A stretch of DNA of 64,000 nucleotides from Amorphoplanes digitatis. Its GTDB lineage: Bacteria > Actinomycetota > Actinomycetes > Mycobacteriales > Micromonosporaceae. Made by a program: the position numbers and the translations under genes. Where the stretch lies: positions 3,652,501 through 3,716,500 of the forward strand of contig NZ_JACHNH010000001.1 in the NCBI RefSeq assembly GCF_014205335.1. Reading direction: 5' to 3'. Below are positions 35,977 to 45,424 of this stretch, piece by piece. How positions within the stretch are numbered: position 1 is the stretch's first letter; each line of letters begins with the position of its first letter. The notes under the pieces are model-generated. The model made no database searches and was not told where the DNA came from. It saw only the letters and a list, made by a program, of their open reading frames with translations.

Positions 35977-37587
35977 CTAGATTGTGAACTCGGCGATCGC
36001 GGTGTGCAGGGCGCGGCTGGCCTGCGCGAGCTCGGTGGCGGCGGTGCCGGCCGACTCCACGTCCCGGGCGGTCTCCTCGGTGGTGGTCGCGAGGTGGGTC
36101 ATGGCGTCGGCGATCCGCTCGCCGCTGCCGGCCGCCTCGTCGAGGCTGGCGTTGATGTTCGCCGAGGCGACGGACTGCTCGTCGATGGCCGCGCTGACGG
36201 TCTCCTGGAAGCCGTCGATGCGGCGGATGACGTCGCTGATCGTGTTGATCGCCTCGACGGCCGAGCCGGTGTCGGCCTGGATGGCCCGGACCTTCTCGGT
36301 GATGTCGCCGGTGGCCCGCGCGGTCTCCTGCGCGAGGTCCTTCACCTCGCCGGCGACGACCGCGAAGCCCTTGCCCTGCTCGCCGGCGCGGGCCGCCTCG
36401 ATGGTGGCGTTGAGCGCCAGCAGGTTGGTCTGGCCGGCGATGCCGTTGATCATTTGCACGATGTTGGTGATCTCGGTGGACGAGGTGCCGAGCCGGCCGA
36501 TCGTGTGGCCGGTGTCCACGGCGGCGGTGACCGCCTCGCCGGCGACCTGGGCCGCCGCGTCGGCGCTCGTGGCCATCCGCGCGATCGCGCTGCGGACCTC
36601 GCCGCTGCCCGCGACGACGGTGCGCAGGTTGCCCAGCACGTTGTCGGCCTCCGCCGACACCTCCGTGGCGCGCAGGCGCGCCCGCTCGGCCGAGGTCGCC
36701 ATGCGGCCCGCGACGCTGGACAGCTGCCCGGAGACGTCGCCGACGGCGCCGGCGCCGGACTGCACCTGGCGCATCGCCGTCTGGAGCGCCGAGGTGCTGC
36801 GGTCGACGGCGGCCGCGAGCTCGCCCAGCTCGTCGCGGCGGCGCAGGCCGACCCGGGCCCGCAGGTCGCCGTCCGCGAGCCGGGCGAGGGTGTCCATCAC
36901 CGCGCGCAGCGGGCGGACGATGGAGCGGCTGACGGCCATGCCGGCGACCAGCGCCAGCAGCACCGCCGCGGCCAGCGTGCCGGCCAGGGCGAGGTTGCCC
37001 GCGCGCCGGGCGTCCTCCATGTCGGCGCGCAGGGCCAGGCCCCGCGCCGCGCTGGCCGCCTGGAGCCGGTCGGTGATCTCGATCGTGTCCGTGTAGGCGT
37101 CGCTGGAGGCGCCCTCGTTTATCGACTTCAGCGCGGCGGCCCGCGCCGGCGCGGTCTCCTGGCGCAGCAGCGCCACGATCTCGTCGTCGGTGCGGAAGAA
37201 GCCGTCCCAGATCTCCCGCAGCGGCGCCGCGGCGGCGCGCTCGTCGGCCGGCATCGGCGCCGCGTCGAGCGCGTCCAGCGCCTTGTAGATGGTCGTCTTG
37301 GTGCTCAGCACGCCGGCCCGGTTGTAGGAGTCCGGCGCGGTCGCGGCCGCGCCGCCGATCACGCCGGCGTCGGCCACCACCAGGCCCTGCCAGCCGGTGA
37401 TCTCGCCGACGTTGTACATGAACCGCAGCACCGCCTCGCGGGTCACGGTCAGCCCGGCGATCTCGCGCTCCACCTGGTCCTGGGTGTGCATGCCCCACCA
37501 GCCGGCGCCGGCGGTGACCGCCAGCAGCGCGATGAGCAGGCTGAACGACACGGCGAGGCGTGCTCCTACCCGAAGACGACCCAACAT
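35977..37587 (-). CDS. Methyl-accepting chemotaxis protein
   Basis: This 536-residue chemoreceptor has an N-terminal transmembrane helix (about 8-30, [22 protein letters not shown]) and a periplasmic four-helix-bundle sensor (about 35-190). A second helix (about 198-220, [19 protein letters not shown]), a HAMP domain and a cytoplasmic signalling domain follow. The conserved hairpin tip is recognisable in [41 protein letters not shown]. No C-terminal CheR-tether pentapeptide is visible. ATG 37587 is the chosen start. The gene follows the ManD-like gene on the same strand after 89 bases and may respond to a substrate of that pathway. No che genes are in the window. Confidence 0.93.
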   Translation of the reverse strand: MLGRLRVGARLAVSFSLLIALLAVTAGAGWWGMHTQDQVEREIAGLTVTREAVLRFMYNVGEITGWQGLVVADAGVIGGAAATAPDSYNRAGVLSTKTTIYKALDALDAAPMPADERAAAAPLREIWDGFFRTDDEIVALLRQETAPARAAALKSINEGASSDAYTDTIEITDRLQAASAARGLALRADMEDARRAGNLALAGTLAAAVLLALVAGMAVSRSIVRPLRAVMDTLARLADGDLRARVGLRRRDELGELAAAVDRSTSALQTAMRQVQSGAGAVGDVSGQLSSVAGRMATSAERARLRATEVSAEADNVLGNLRTVVAGSGEVRSAIARMATSADAAAQVAGEAVTAAVDTGHTIGRLGTSSTEITNIVQMINGIAGQTNLLALNATIEAARAGEQGKGFAVVAGEVKDLAQETARATGDITEKVRAIQADTGSAVEAINTISDVIRRIDGFQETVSAAIDEQSVASANINASLDEAAGSGERIADAMTHLATTTEETARDVESAGTAATELAQASRALHTAIAEFTI

Positions 37588-37676
37588 GCCCTGCCCCCAA
37601 CTACGCTGCTCGGAACCCCCTTCTTCGGCTCCGTGTCCGGCGGGTTGAGACAGGTTGTCGCAGGACACAGTCCGCC

Positions 37677-38885
37677 TCACCAGCTGTGCAGCGTGCCGTC
37701 CTCGAGGCGGTTCAGCGGCAGCGACGCCGGCCGGTACGGGTACCGCGCGGCCAGCTCCTCGTCGATGTCCACGCCCAGGCCCGGCTCCTCCGAGGGGTGC
37801 AGGTAGCCGTCGGCGAAGCGGTAACCGTGCGGGAACACCGCGTCGGTCTCGGCGGTGTGCGGCATGTACTCCTGCAGTCCGAAGTTCGGGATGCTCAGGT
37901 CGACGTGCAGCGCCGCGGCCAGGCACACCGGCGACAGGTCGGTCGCGCCGTGCGAGCCGCTGCGTACGTGGTAGAGGCTCGCCAGGTCGAAGATGCGGCG
38001 CAGGTGGCTGATCCCGCCGGCGTGCACGACGCTGGTCCGGATGTAGTCGATCAGCTGCTCGGTGATCAGCCGCCGGCAGTCCCAGATGCTGTTGAAGACC
38101 TCCCCGACGGCCAGCGGCGTGGTGGTGTGCCCGCGGATCAGCCGGTAGCCCTCCTGTAGCTCCGCCGGCACCGGATCCTCCAGCCAGGTCAGCCGGTACG
38201 GCTCGAGGTCGCGGCCGAGCGCGGCGGCCTCGATCGGGGTCAGCCGGTGGTGCGCGTCGTGCAGCAGGCGCAGCTCGGGGCCGAACTCGGCGCGGACCCG
38301 GGCGAGGACGCCCGGCACGTGCGCCAGGTAGCGCGGCGTCGACCACACCGCCTCGGCGGGCAGCGCCGATCCGGCTGGCTCGTAGGTGCGCGGGTCGGCG
38401 CTCACCCCGTACGTGCCGCGCAGGCCGGGCACGGCGGTCTGCACGCGCACGGCCCGGTAGCCCGCGTCGGTCAGGCGGGCCACGTCGGTAAGCAGGTCGT
38501 CGAGGGTCTCGGCGGCGGCGTGGCCGTACACCGTCACGCCCTCGCGGCAGCGCCCGCCGAGCAACTGATACACCGGCAGCCCGGCTACCTTGCCCTTGAT
38601 GTCCCAGAGCGCGGTGTCCACGGCCGCGATCGCGCTCATCGTCACCGGCCCGCGCCGCCAGTACGCGCCCTTGTAGAGCGCCTGCCAGGTGTCCTCGATC
38701 CGGGCGGGATCCCGGCCGAGCAGCACGGGCACCACGTGCTCGGCGAGGTACGCGGCGACCGCCTGCTCCCGGCCGTTCAGGGTGGCGTCGCCGACCCCGG
38801 TCACGCCCTCGTCGGTGACGATCTTCAGCGTCACGAAGTTGCGGCCCGGGCACGTCACGATCACCCGCGCGGCGGCGATCCGCAC
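37677..38885 (-). CDS. D-mannonate dehydratase-family enzyme (enolase superfamily)
   Basis: This 402-residue enzyme belongs to the ManD/RspA branch of the enolase superfamily. The N-terminal capping domain reads [32 protein letters not shown] barrel follows with [45 protein letters not shown] and WLEDPVPAE (metal-ligand strands), plus [11 protein letters not shown] and [10 protein letters not shown]. ManD enzymes dehydrate D-mannonate to 2-keto-3-deoxygluconate with Mg2+; relatives use other acid sugars. It starts with GTG one base after the stop of the upstream permease gene. It is therefore the last gene of the LacI-SBP-ABC operon, which points to import and catabolism of an acid sugar or its oligomer. 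Confidence 0.85.
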   Translation of the reverse strand: MRIAAARVIVTCPGRNFVTLKIVTDEGVTGVGDATLNGREQAVAAYLAEHVVPVLLGRDPARIEDTWQALYKGAYWRRGPVTMSAIAAVDTALWDIKGKVAGLPVYQLLGGRCREGVTVYGHAAAETLDDLLTDVARLTDAGYRAVRVQTAVPGLRGTYGVSADPRTYEPAGSALPAEAVWSTPRYLAHVPGVLARVRAEFGPELRLLHDAHHRLTPIEAAALGRDLEPYRLTWLEDPVPAELQEGYRLIRGHTTTPLAVGEVFNSIWDCRRLITEQLIDYIRTSVVHAGGISHLRRIFDLASLYHVRSGSHGATDLSPVCLAAALHVDLSIPNFGLQEYMPHTAETDAVFPHGYRFADGYLHPSEEPGLGVDIDEELAARYPYRPASLPLNRLEDGTLHSW

Positions 38886-38886
38886 C

Positions 38887-39726
38887 TCAGTCCCCGTCCT
38901 CGCGTACCCGGGCGACGAGCTGGGTCGGGTTGACGAAGCGCAGCGCCAGCACGAGCAGGATCAGCATCATCGAGGTGTAGATCACGGCCATCGCGTCGAT
39001 GGACTGCTGGGCGCGGATGCCGGCGGCGGACATCGAGTAGTAGAGGGCGACGACGAGCGTCTGCGAGTCCGGGCCCGCGGTGAGGAAGGTCAGCTCGAAC
39101 ATGCCGACGGTGCGGACCAGCACCAGGATCGAGGCGGCCAGGATGCCGGGCACCAGCAGCGGCGCCAGGATCCGGACGAACACCTGCCGGGTGCTCGCGC
39201 CGCACATCCGCGCCGCCCGCTCGACCGCCGGGTCGATCTGCTCGATGAACGGCGTCATGGTCAGGATCACGAACGGCACCGACGGCACCAGGTTCGCCAG
39301 CACCACCCCGGAGAGGTTGCCGGCGAAGCCGTACTTGTAGAGCACCGTGGCCAGCGGGATGCCGTAGGTGATCGGCGGCATCAGGATGGGCAGCAGGAAC
39401 AGCAGGTAGAGCAGCTGGCGGCCGGGGAAAGCCCGCCGGGCCAGCACGTACGCGGCCGGCACGCCGATCAGCAGGGAGAGGCCGACCACCAGCGCCGACA
39501 CCTCGAGCGTCACGATCAGCACCGGCAGCAGGGTGAACTCCTCCCAGGACTGGCCGTACCACCGGGTGGTCCAGCCGGCCGGCAGCCAGGTGTCGAACCA
39601 CCGGGTGCCGAACGAGCTCACCACCACCGAGCTGATCACCCCGGCCAGCACGATGAAGAACGCGATCACCGCGCCCCAGACCAGCCAGGCCGCCGGGGTG
39701 GCCACGATCCTGCGCCGTGCGGCCAT
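38887..39726 (-). CDS. ABC transporter permease (second of pair)
   Basis: The 279-residue inner-membrane permease has about six helices and a binding-protein-dependent transport motif, [27 protein letters not shown] (the EAA loop that contacts the ATPase). It belongs to the PotC/Fbp-like group, often annotated as spermidine/putrescine or 2-aminoethylphosphonate transporters. It starts at ATG 39726, whose A is also the last base of the stop of the other permease (TGATG). In this operon it forms the channel with the other permease, powered by the ATPase encoded upstream. Confidence 0.9.
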   Translation of the reverse strand: MAARRRIVATPAAWLVWGAVIAFFIVLAGVISSVVVSSFGTRWFDTWLPAGWTTRWYGQSWEEFTLLPVLIVTLEVSALVVGLSLLIGVPAAYVLARRAFPGRQLLYLLFLLPILMPPITYGIPLATVLYKYGFAGNLSGVVLANLVPSVPFVILTMTPFIEQIDPAVERAARMCGASTRQVFVRILAPLLVPGILAASILVLVRTVGMFELTFLTAGPDSQTLVVALYYSMSAAGIRAQQSIDAMAVIYTSMMLILLVLALRFVNPTQLVARVREDGD

Positions 39727-40625
39727 CAGCCCTTGCCTCCCGCCGTCGACCCGGTGTAGAGCAGCGCGCGCCACCCGAGCACCGCCGCGATGACCAGCAG
39801 CTCCACCAGTCCCATGAGCACCGCGACCGCGGAGGCGAGGGGGTAGTCGTAGCGGACGTACGCGGCGTCGTACGCGGCGATCGACATCACCCGGGTGGTG
39901 CCGGACGGGTCGCCGACCAGCACCGCCGACGGGAACACGCTGAACGCCAGCACGAACGTCAGGCAGAACGTGGTGGCCAGGCCGGGCGCCAGCAGCGGCA
40001 GCGTGATCCGCCGGAAGCGCTGCCACGGCCCGGCGCCGAGGGTCGCCGCGGCACGCTCCAGGCTGGGGTCGATGCCCGACAGGTACGACAGCACCAGCAG
40101 GAACGCGAACGGGAAGCCGGTGATGATCAGCGAGAAGAAGACGCCCCAGTAGTTGTTGGTCAGGCGCACCGGCGCGTCGACGAGGCCGGCGCTGAGCAGG
40201 GTCCGGTTGAACCAGCCGGTCGGGCCGAGGAAGTTCAGCAGGCCCTGCGCGGTCAGCACGGTGCCGAGGGTGATCGGCACGACCAGCACGGTGGTCAGCA
40301 GCCGCCGGCCCCGGAACCGGCCCCGCATCCGGTACGCGATCGGCACCGACGCGAGCACGTTGAGCAGCGCCGCCGGCAACGCCAGCCCCAGCGTCGTGGC
40401 GATGGTGTCCCGAAGGTACGCGTCGGTGAAGAACTCCCGGTACGCGCCGAGCGGCCCGCCCTTCACCGGCTGGAACGACAGGCCGAGGCCGTACAGGAAG
40501 GGGTAGATGAAGAGGGTGACCACGAACAGCGCCGCCGGGATCAGCAGGAGCAGCTGCCGGTCGACGCCGCGCTCGGCCAGGCGGTGCCGCAGCGCTGGCC
40601 GGGCCGTGTCGACGACGGCCGTCAT
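39726..40625 (-). CDS. ABC transporter permease (first of pair)
   Basis: The 299-residue permease has an N-terminal cytoplasmic segment and six hydrophobic helices beginning LLLLIPAALFVVTLFIYPFLYG. The EAA loop is ERAAATLGAGPWQRFRRITLPLLAPGL. It is PotB-like and pairs with the following permease. ATG 40625 overlaps the stop codon of the ATPase gene (ATGA, 40622-40625). Confidence 0.9.
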   Translation of the reverse strand: MTAVVDTARPALRHRLAERGVDRQLLLLIPAALFVVTLFIYPFLYGLGLSFQPVKGGPLGAYREFFTDAYLRDTIATTLGLALPAALLNVLASVPIAYRMRGRFRGRRLLTTVLVVPITLGTVLTAQGLLNFLGPTGWFNRTLLSAGLVDAPVRLTNNYWGVFFSLIITGFPFAFLLVLSYLSGIDPSLERAAATLGAGPWQRFRRITLPLLAPGLATTFCLTFVLAFSVFPSAVLVGDPSGTTRVMSIAAYDAAYVRYDYPLASAVAVLMGLVELLVIAAVLGWRALLYTGSTAGGKG

Positions 40626-41692
40626 CGCCCACCGCCGGCGGGGAACACCAGCAGCCGCGCCGGTTCGACGGTGACGGTGATCCGGTCGCCGACCGCCGGC
40701 CGGTCGGCCGCGCGCAGGTTGAGCGGGACGCCGCCCTCGGTGCGCGCCTCGACGGCAACCTCGCGGCCCTGATACTCGACCACCTCGACCACGGCCGGCA
40801 CCCCCGCGCCGTCGGCCGGGCCGATCCGCAGGTCCTCCGGGCGGATCCCGGCCATCACCTCGCTGCCCGGCGCGGGATCGTCCACCGGGGTGCCGACGAG
40901 TTCGCGGCCCTCGAGCTCCACGACGATGCCGGCGCCGCGGCGCGGCCCGGCGCGCAGCGGCAGCAGGTTGCGGTAGCCCATGAAGTCGGCGACGTGCCAG
41001 TTGGCCGGCTCGGTGTGCAGCTGCTCGGGGGTGCCGATCTGCTGCACGCGCCCCGCGCGCAGCACCACCAGGCGGTCGGCGAGCGACAGCGCCTCCTCCT
41101 GGTCGTGCGTGACGTAGACGGTGGTCAGCCCGAGCGACTGGTGCAGGCGGCGGATCTCGGTGCGCATCTCCAGCCGCAGCTTCGCGTCGAGGTTGGACAG
41201 CGGCTCGTCCATGAGCACCAGCGACGGCTCGAGCACCACCGCCCGGGCGATGGCCACCCGCTGCTGCTGCCCGCCGGAGAGCTGGCCGGGCAGCTTGCCG
41301 GCCTGGTCCTCCAGGTGCACCAGGCGCAGCGCCTCGTCGACCCGGCGGCGGATCTCCGCGCGGGGTACCCGGCGCATCTGGAGGCCGAACGCGACGTTGC
41401 GGCGGACCGGCAGGTGCGGGAAGAGCGCGTAGTTCTGGAACACCATGCCGAAGCCGCGCCGCTCCGGCGGCAGCACGTCGAGCCGCGCCTCGTCCTGCCA
41501 GATGCTGCCGCGGGTCAGCGGCAGCAGCCCGGCCAGGCAGTTCAACGCCGTCGACTTGCCGCAGCCGGACGGGCCGAGCAGGGCGATGAACTCGCCCCGC
41601 TTGATCGTCAGGTCCAGCCCGGCGAGCGCCTCGTGGCCGCCGAAGCTGCGGCTGACCCCGTCCAGCCGCAGGGTGTTGAACTGTCCGATCAC
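40622..41692 (-). CDS. ABC transporter ATP-binding protein (PotA-type, with TOBE)
   Basis: This 356-residue ATPase has Walker A GPSGCGKST, Q-loop FQNYALFPHL, signature LSGGQQQRVAIARA, Walker B LVLMDEPLSNLD and H-loop VTHDQ. A C-terminal TOBE domain follows (VEYQGREVAVEARTEGGVPLNL). It drives import by the two permeases downstream. It starts with GTG 41692 overlapping the stop of the binding-protein gene (GTGA). PotA/FbpC-type ATPases with TOBE are typical of importers that use a type 2 periplasmic binding protein. Confidence 0.93.
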   Translation of the reverse strand: MIGQFNTLRLDGVSRSFGGHEALAGLDLTIKRGEFIALLGPSGCGKSTALNCLAGLLPLTRGSIWQDEARLDVLPPERRGFGMVFQNYALFPHLPVRRNVAFGLQMRRVPRAEIRRRVDEALRLVHLEDQAGKLPGQLSGGQQQRVAIARAVVLEPSLVLMDEPLSNLDAKLRLEMRTEIRRLHQSLGLTTVYVTHDQEEALSLADRLVVLRAGRVQQIGTPEQLHTEPANWHVADFMGYRNLLPLRAGPRRGAGIVVELEGRELVGTPVDDPAPGSEVMAGIRPEDLRIGPADGAGVPAVVEVVEYQGREVAVEARTEGGVPLNLRAADRPAVGDRITVTVEPARLLVFPAGGGR

Positions 41693-42903
41693 TTGGACAC
41701 CTTCGCGCCGCCGATCTCGCGGTCCCACCTGTCGAACGCGGCGACGAGGTCCTTCGAGCCGAGCGGCACCTCGAGCGGATTACCGGCGATCAGCGCGGTG
41801 TACTCGGGCCGGCCGAACTCGTTGATGGCCGCCTGGCTCTCCGCCGGCGCCATCGACAGGTCGACGTCCTTGATCGCCGGGCCCGGGTAGAAGTAGCCCT
41901 TGTCGTACGCCTTGGCCTGCTGCTCCTTGGTGAGCATGTGCGCGAGCAGCAGCAGGACCGCCGCCTGCTTGTCGGTCGAGACACCCTTGGGCACGACGGC
42001 GTAGTGCGCGTCGGTCACCCAGTGGAAGCCCTCCAGGGTGCCGATCGCCGCCTCCTTCGGCACGGTGCCGAGCACCCGCGGGTTGATGTCCCAGCCGGTC
42101 GTCGAGGCGATGATCTTCGCCGAGCCGTTGGCCAGGTTCTTCATCGTCTCGCCGGTGCTGGACGGGTAGAGCGTGACGTACTTGTTCAGCTCGGCCAGGT
42201 AGGCCCAGGTCTTGGCCCAGCCGTTGACCGGGTCCTTGGGGTCGGAGTCGCCGAGCAGGTAGGGCAGGCCCATCAGGAACGTGCGGCCCGGCCCGGAGTT
42301 CGACGGCCGCGCGTACTGCACGGCGCCGGGGTTGGCCTTGGCGTAGGCGAGCAGCTCGGCCGCGCTCCGCGGCGGGTTCGGCACCTTGGCCGGCAGGAAC
42401 TCGATGAGCGGGCCGGACGGATAGTAGGTGACGGTCACCCCGGAGTCCCCGGCCAGCCGCTGCATGGCCGCGGCCCCGGGCAGATAATCCCGTACGCCGG
42501 GCAGCCGGTCGCCGTATTTGGTCAGCAGCGGGTTCCACAGGCCCTGTTCGATGCCGGCGGAGAGCCCGTCGACGCCGGTCAGCACGAGGTCGATGTCGAC
42601 CCGGCCGGCGTTCTGCTGCGCCTTGACCTTGCCGACCAGCTCCGGCGCCGGCGACTTCGAGTACGTGACCTTGCTGATCACGCCGGAGTTCTTGCTCACG
42701 AAGTCGTCGATCATGGGCTGGGTGAGCTGGAGGTTGCCGGCGACGTCGAGGATGTTCAGGGTCACCGCCTTGCCGGGCTTGGCGGGAACCTCGCCGTCGG
42801 TGTCCAGGGCGGATCCGCCCGAGTCGGGTGCGCTGCACGCGGCGAGCAGCAGCAGGGCGGCGGTCGCGACGGCGGTGACGCGGCGGCGGGCGGGTGTCGG
42901 CAT
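41689..42903 (-). CDS. Extracellular solute-binding lipoprotein of the ABC importer
   Basis: This 404-residue binding protein has a lipoprotein signal (ALLLLAACS, cysteine about residue 23) and a type 2 periplasmic-binding fold (NILDVAGNLQLTQPMIDDF, RVDIDLVLTGVDGL, VTVTYYPSGPLIEFLPAKVPN, GWDINPRVLGTVPKEAAIG). It would be tethered to the membrane outer face and capture the substrate for the permeases. The fold is of the iron/polyamine/aminoethylphosphonate class. The ManD-like enzyme at the end of the operon and the LacI regulator at its start argue for an acid sugar. The substrate remains unproven. Confidence 0.88.
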   Translation of the reverse strand: MPTPARRRVTAVATAALLLLAACSAPDSGGSALDTDGEVPAKPGKAVTLNILDVAGNLQLTQPMIDDFVSKNSGVISKVTYSKSPAPELVGKVKAQQNAGRVDIDLVLTGVDGLSAGIEQGLWNPLLTKYGDRLPGVRDYLPGAAAMQRLAGDSGVTVTYYPSGPLIEFLPAKVPNPPRSAAELLAYAKANPGAVQYARPSNSGPGRTFLMGLPYLLGDSDPKDPVNGWAKTWAYLAELNKYVTLYPSSTGETMKNLANGSAKIIASTTGWDINPRVLGTVPKEAAIGTLEGFHWVTDAHYAVVPKGVSTDKQAAVLLLLAHMLTKEQQAKAYDKGYFYPGPAIKDVDLSMAPAESQAAINEFGRPEYTALIAGNPLEVPLGSKDLVAAFDRWDREIGGAKVSK

Positions 42904-42931
42904 GGGGGAGGCCTTTCTCGAGGAGATGAGT

Positions 42932-43921
42932 TCAGGCGTTCGGCGGCGCTCCGGTCGAGCCGCGGACCATCAGGTGCGTGCCCAGCTCGCGGCGGGTGGT
43001 GCCGTACCGGGCCGGGTCCTGGAGCAGGCCGAGCAGCAGGTCGACGCCGGCCCGCCCGCAGCTCTCCATGGGCAGTCCGACGGTGGTGAGCGACGGGTGC
43101 ACCATCGCCGCCATGGGTATGTCGTCGAAGCCGATCACGCTGATCTCGGCGGGCACGGCGATCCCGCGCGCGTGCAGGCGGCTGAGCAGGCCCAGCGCGA
43201 TGACGTCGTTGTAGGCGATGACGGCGGTGACGCCGGCGGCGAGCACCGGGTCGGCGGCGGCCACCCCGCCGTCGAACTGCGGCAGGACCGGGCCGACCTC
43301 GACGAGGGCGGCGCCGGCCGACGCGGCGGCGGCCCGCAGGCCGCGCGCGCGTTCGCGGTTGGACCACGAGGTACGCGGCCCGGCGACGTACGCGATCCGC
43401 CGGTGGCCCAGCGCGGTGAGGTGGGTGACGGCCTGCCGCATGCCGTCCACGTTGGCGAAGGTGATCGCCGGCAGCCGGCCGACCCGGCGGTTGAGCATCA
43501 CCAGCGGCGTCTCCGCCGCGAAGCCGCGCAGCTCCTGCTCGCTCATCCGCGGCGAGCACAGCACGAGGCCGTCGACCTGCTTGGCGAGCGTGCGGACCAG
43601 CTGGGTCTCGGCGGCCGGGTCCTCGTCGGTGTCGGCGAGGAACACGGCGTAGTCGGCCTCGCGGGCCCGCGCCTGGATGCCCTTGACGACGCCGGGGAAG
43701 AACGGATTGCCGAGGTCGGGCACGATGAGCCCGATGTTGGCGGTGCGCCCGGTGATCAGCCCGCGGGCCGCCCGGTTGGGGGAGTAGCCGAGGTCGGCCG
43801 CCGCGCGCCGGACCCGGTCGCACGTCTCGTCGCGGACCAGGTTCGGCGTCGAGAGCGCGCGGCAGACCGTGGACGGCGACACCCCGGCCACCCGGGCCAC
43901 GTCCTTGATCGTTACCGCCAT
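42932..43921 (-). CDS. LacI-family regulator of the importer-ManD operon
   Basis: This 329-residue repressor has an N-terminal HTH (TIKDVARVAGVSPSTVCRALSTPNLV) and hinge helix (NRAARGLITGRT). The sugar-binding domain includes GLIVPDLGNPFFPGVVKGIQA and SVIGFDDIPMAAMVHPSLTTVGLP. ATG 43921 is supported by GGAGG about six bases upstream. It reads in the same direction as the importer, 28 bases before the binding-protein gene, so it probably leads and represses its own operon. A LacI-type operator candidate lies upstream at 44037-44050. Confidence 0.9.
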   Translation of the reverse strand: MAVTIKDVARVAGVSPSTVCRALSTPNLVRDETCDRVRRAAADLGYSPNRAARGLITGRTANIGLIVPDLGNPFFPGVVKGIQARAREADYAVFLADTDEDPAAETQLVRTLAKQVDGLVLCSPRMSEQELRGFAAETPLVMLNRRVGRLPAITFANVDGMRQAVTHLTALGHRRIAYVAGPRTSWSNRERARGLRAAAASAGAALVEVGPVLPQFDGGVAAADPVLAAGVTAVIAYNDVIALGLLSRLHARGIAVPAEISVIGFDDIPMAAMVHPSLTTVGLPMESCGRAGVDLLLGLLQDPARYGTTRRELGTHLMVRGSTGAPPNA

Positions 43922-44036
43922 CGATGCCTCCGCGACGTCCGGGAAGGGAGTCGGCGTGCTGCGGAGAGTGTGAAATCCATTGCGGACGGTTGTCAATAGA
44001 TGACGGTCGAATGCTTGTGACGTTTCCGGACGCGGA

Positions 44037-44050
44037 TGAAAACGTTTGCG
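44037..44050. promoter_or_regulatory. LacI-type operator candidate upstream of the importer operon
   Basis: TGAAAACGTTTGCG contains the perfect palindrome AAACGTTT (44040-44047) with the central CG typical of LacI-family operators. A leftward -35-like TTGACA (complement of 43991-43996) lies between it and the LacI gene; an 18-base spacer leads to CACACT, a weak -10. The rest of 43922-44176 shows nothing else. Confidence 0.5.
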
Positions 44051-44176
44051 GCACGGCATCGCGCCCTAGGAGCGCCCGCCGCAGACTGCCAACAGACACA
44101 CAGCTGGCGCCCATGGTGGCCCCAGCCTGGCGGCGAAGGGTGGTGAGGTAACCGACCGGAACCGGGGGAAGCGGAC

Positions 44177-44668
44177 ATGTTGCTGCAGCTGAACCTCAAC
44201 GAGACGAATCGAATGCTCATGCCGAACTCCACGTCCGTGCCGCTGCCGAACCTGAACCCGCGACCCGGCCGGCCGGTGGTCGCCGTGCTCGGGTACGAGG
44301 GCCGCGTCGCCGGGCTCGCCCAGCATCTGCCGCTCGGCTGGTCGCTGCGCCACCCCGGCGACCTGGGCGGGGCGCTCGACGCCGAGATCGTGGTCGTCAG
44401 CGGCGCCACCGTCAAGGACGTCGGCGCCGCGCGGGCCGCGCTGCCCGCCACTACCCGGATCGTCGCGCTCGTCGACGACGCCGCCGCCGGCGCGCTGGTC
44501 GCCGGGGTGCTGACCGCGGGCGCGGACCTCTGCGTCCGGGGCGGACCGCCGGCGATCCTCGCCAGCCACCTGGTCGCCTGCCGCCGCCGGCAGCAGCAGG
44601 CCGAGCGCCGCGACGATCCGGCGGCCGACCGCTGGCACGACGTGCAGGACCTGCCGCCCCGGCCCTAG
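44177..44668 (+). CDS. Small protein with receiver-like fold, function unknown
   Basis: This 163-residue protein was not recognised by name. After a hydrophilic N-terminus it shows an alternating beta/alpha pattern (VVAVLGYEGRVAGLAQHLP, EIVVVSGATVKDVGAARAALP, RIVALVDDAAAGALVAGVLTAGADLCVRGGPPAILASHLVA). This recalls a response-regulator receiver without its phospho-acceptor aspartate (VVSG replaces the usual DVxMP region). It ends in a charged tail. GGGGGAA lies about seven bases before ATG 44177. It is transcribed away from the LacI operon and converges on the lipoprotein gene. Confidence 0.6.
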   Translation: MLLQLNLNETNRMLMPNSTSVPLPNLNPRPGRPVVAVLGYEGRVAGLAQHLPLGWSLRHPGDLGGALDAEIVVVSGATVKDVGAARAALPATTRIVALVDDAAAGALVAGVLTAGADLCVRGGPPAILASHLVACRRRQQQAERRDDPAADRWHDVQDLPPRP

Positions 44669-44691
44669 TCGAGGAGCCGGGGCGCAGGGGG

Positions 44692-45255
44692 TCAGCCGGC
44701 CGGCGGCGCGCTGGGCGCGAGCGCGCGGCAGGCCTCGACGGCCTTGGCCACCGCCGGATCGCTCGTGGCCGGCGCGCTGCGGTCCAGGGTCACGCCGTGA
44801 TCACTGAGGCAGGTGCGGTAGGCCGCGCTCATCCCGCCGCGGTTGCCGCCGCCCGGCCGGTTGCCCGGCCCGCCGCTCGGCCGCAGCGAGGCGCACGCGG
44901 ACTGCGCCTTCTCCCAGGTCGCGTCGTCGACGCCCGAGGGCCGGCCGAACCCGCCGCCGCCGGGGAACCCGGCACCGCCCGGCCCGGCGCTGCCCGAGGG
45001 CCGAGGCATACCCGACGGGAAGCCGCCGGGCGCGCCCGACGGCCGGGTCCGGGGCCCGCCCGACGGCATGGTGATCGTGACCCCGTTCTCCTTCAGGCAG
45101 TCCGTGTACGCGGCGAACGCGGTGTTCCCGCCTCCGCCGTCGCCGGTGCCGGCGTCGTCCGAACCGCCACAGGCGGTCGCGGCGAACAGCAGCGCCACGG
45201 ACACCAGACCCAGCCCCGCGATCCGGCGGGGTGACGTGTTTCTGAGTTTCGGCAC
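44692..45255 (-). CDS. Small Gly/Pro-rich lipoprotein with two CL-motif repeats
   Basis: The 187-residue protein has a lipoprotein signal (VALLFAATAC, cysteine about residue 28). Two related ends, FAAYTDCLKENGVTI and SAAYRTCLSDHGVTLD, are separated by a Gly/Pro/Ser-rich middle (GGFPSGMPRPSGSAGPGG and similar). The two units each carry one cysteine and a GVT turn, so they may be an internal duplication. Start GTG 45255 has AGGAGA about five bases upstream. It is head-to-head with the HlyD-type gene. Such lipoproteins recur beside MacAB-like systems in actinobacteria, to my recollection, but no function is known. Confidence 0.7.
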   Translation of the reverse strand: MPKLRNTSPRRIAGLGLVSVALLFAATACGGSDDAGTGDGGGGNTAFAAYTDCLKENGVTITMPSGGPRTRPSGAPGGFPSGMPRPSGSAGPGGAGFPGGGGFGRPSGVDDATWEKAQSACASLRPSGGPGNRPGGGNRGGMSAAYRTCLSDHGVTLDRSAPATSDPAVAKAVEACRALAPSAPPAG

Positions 45256-45356
45256 GGTCTCTCCTGTCTGACGCGGATACGACCGACCACGCAAGCCCTC
45301 CCACCTCGCCGCAACGTCGGACGCCGCTCGGAATCCGCTATGAACCGCCGCCCGGA

Positions 45357-45393
45357 CCGGCTCCGAGGCAACTCCGAGGTGGGACCGAGCCGG
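45357..45393 (+). promoter_or_regulatory. Direct-repeat box upstream of the first HlyD-like adaptor
   Basis: CTCCGAGG occurs at 45361-45368 and again at 45372-45379, 11 bases apart, inside an inverted repeat CCGGCTC/GAGCCGG (45357-45363 and 45387-45393). Direct repeats one helical turn apart are how OmpR-type response regulators usually bind. Similar CCGAGG boxes occur before the second adaptor gene (49039-49081). An OmpR-type regulator is encoded between them. Confidence 0.45.
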
Positions 45394-45424
45394 CGGCGAG
45401 GACGCACGGCAACACTTCCCGACC

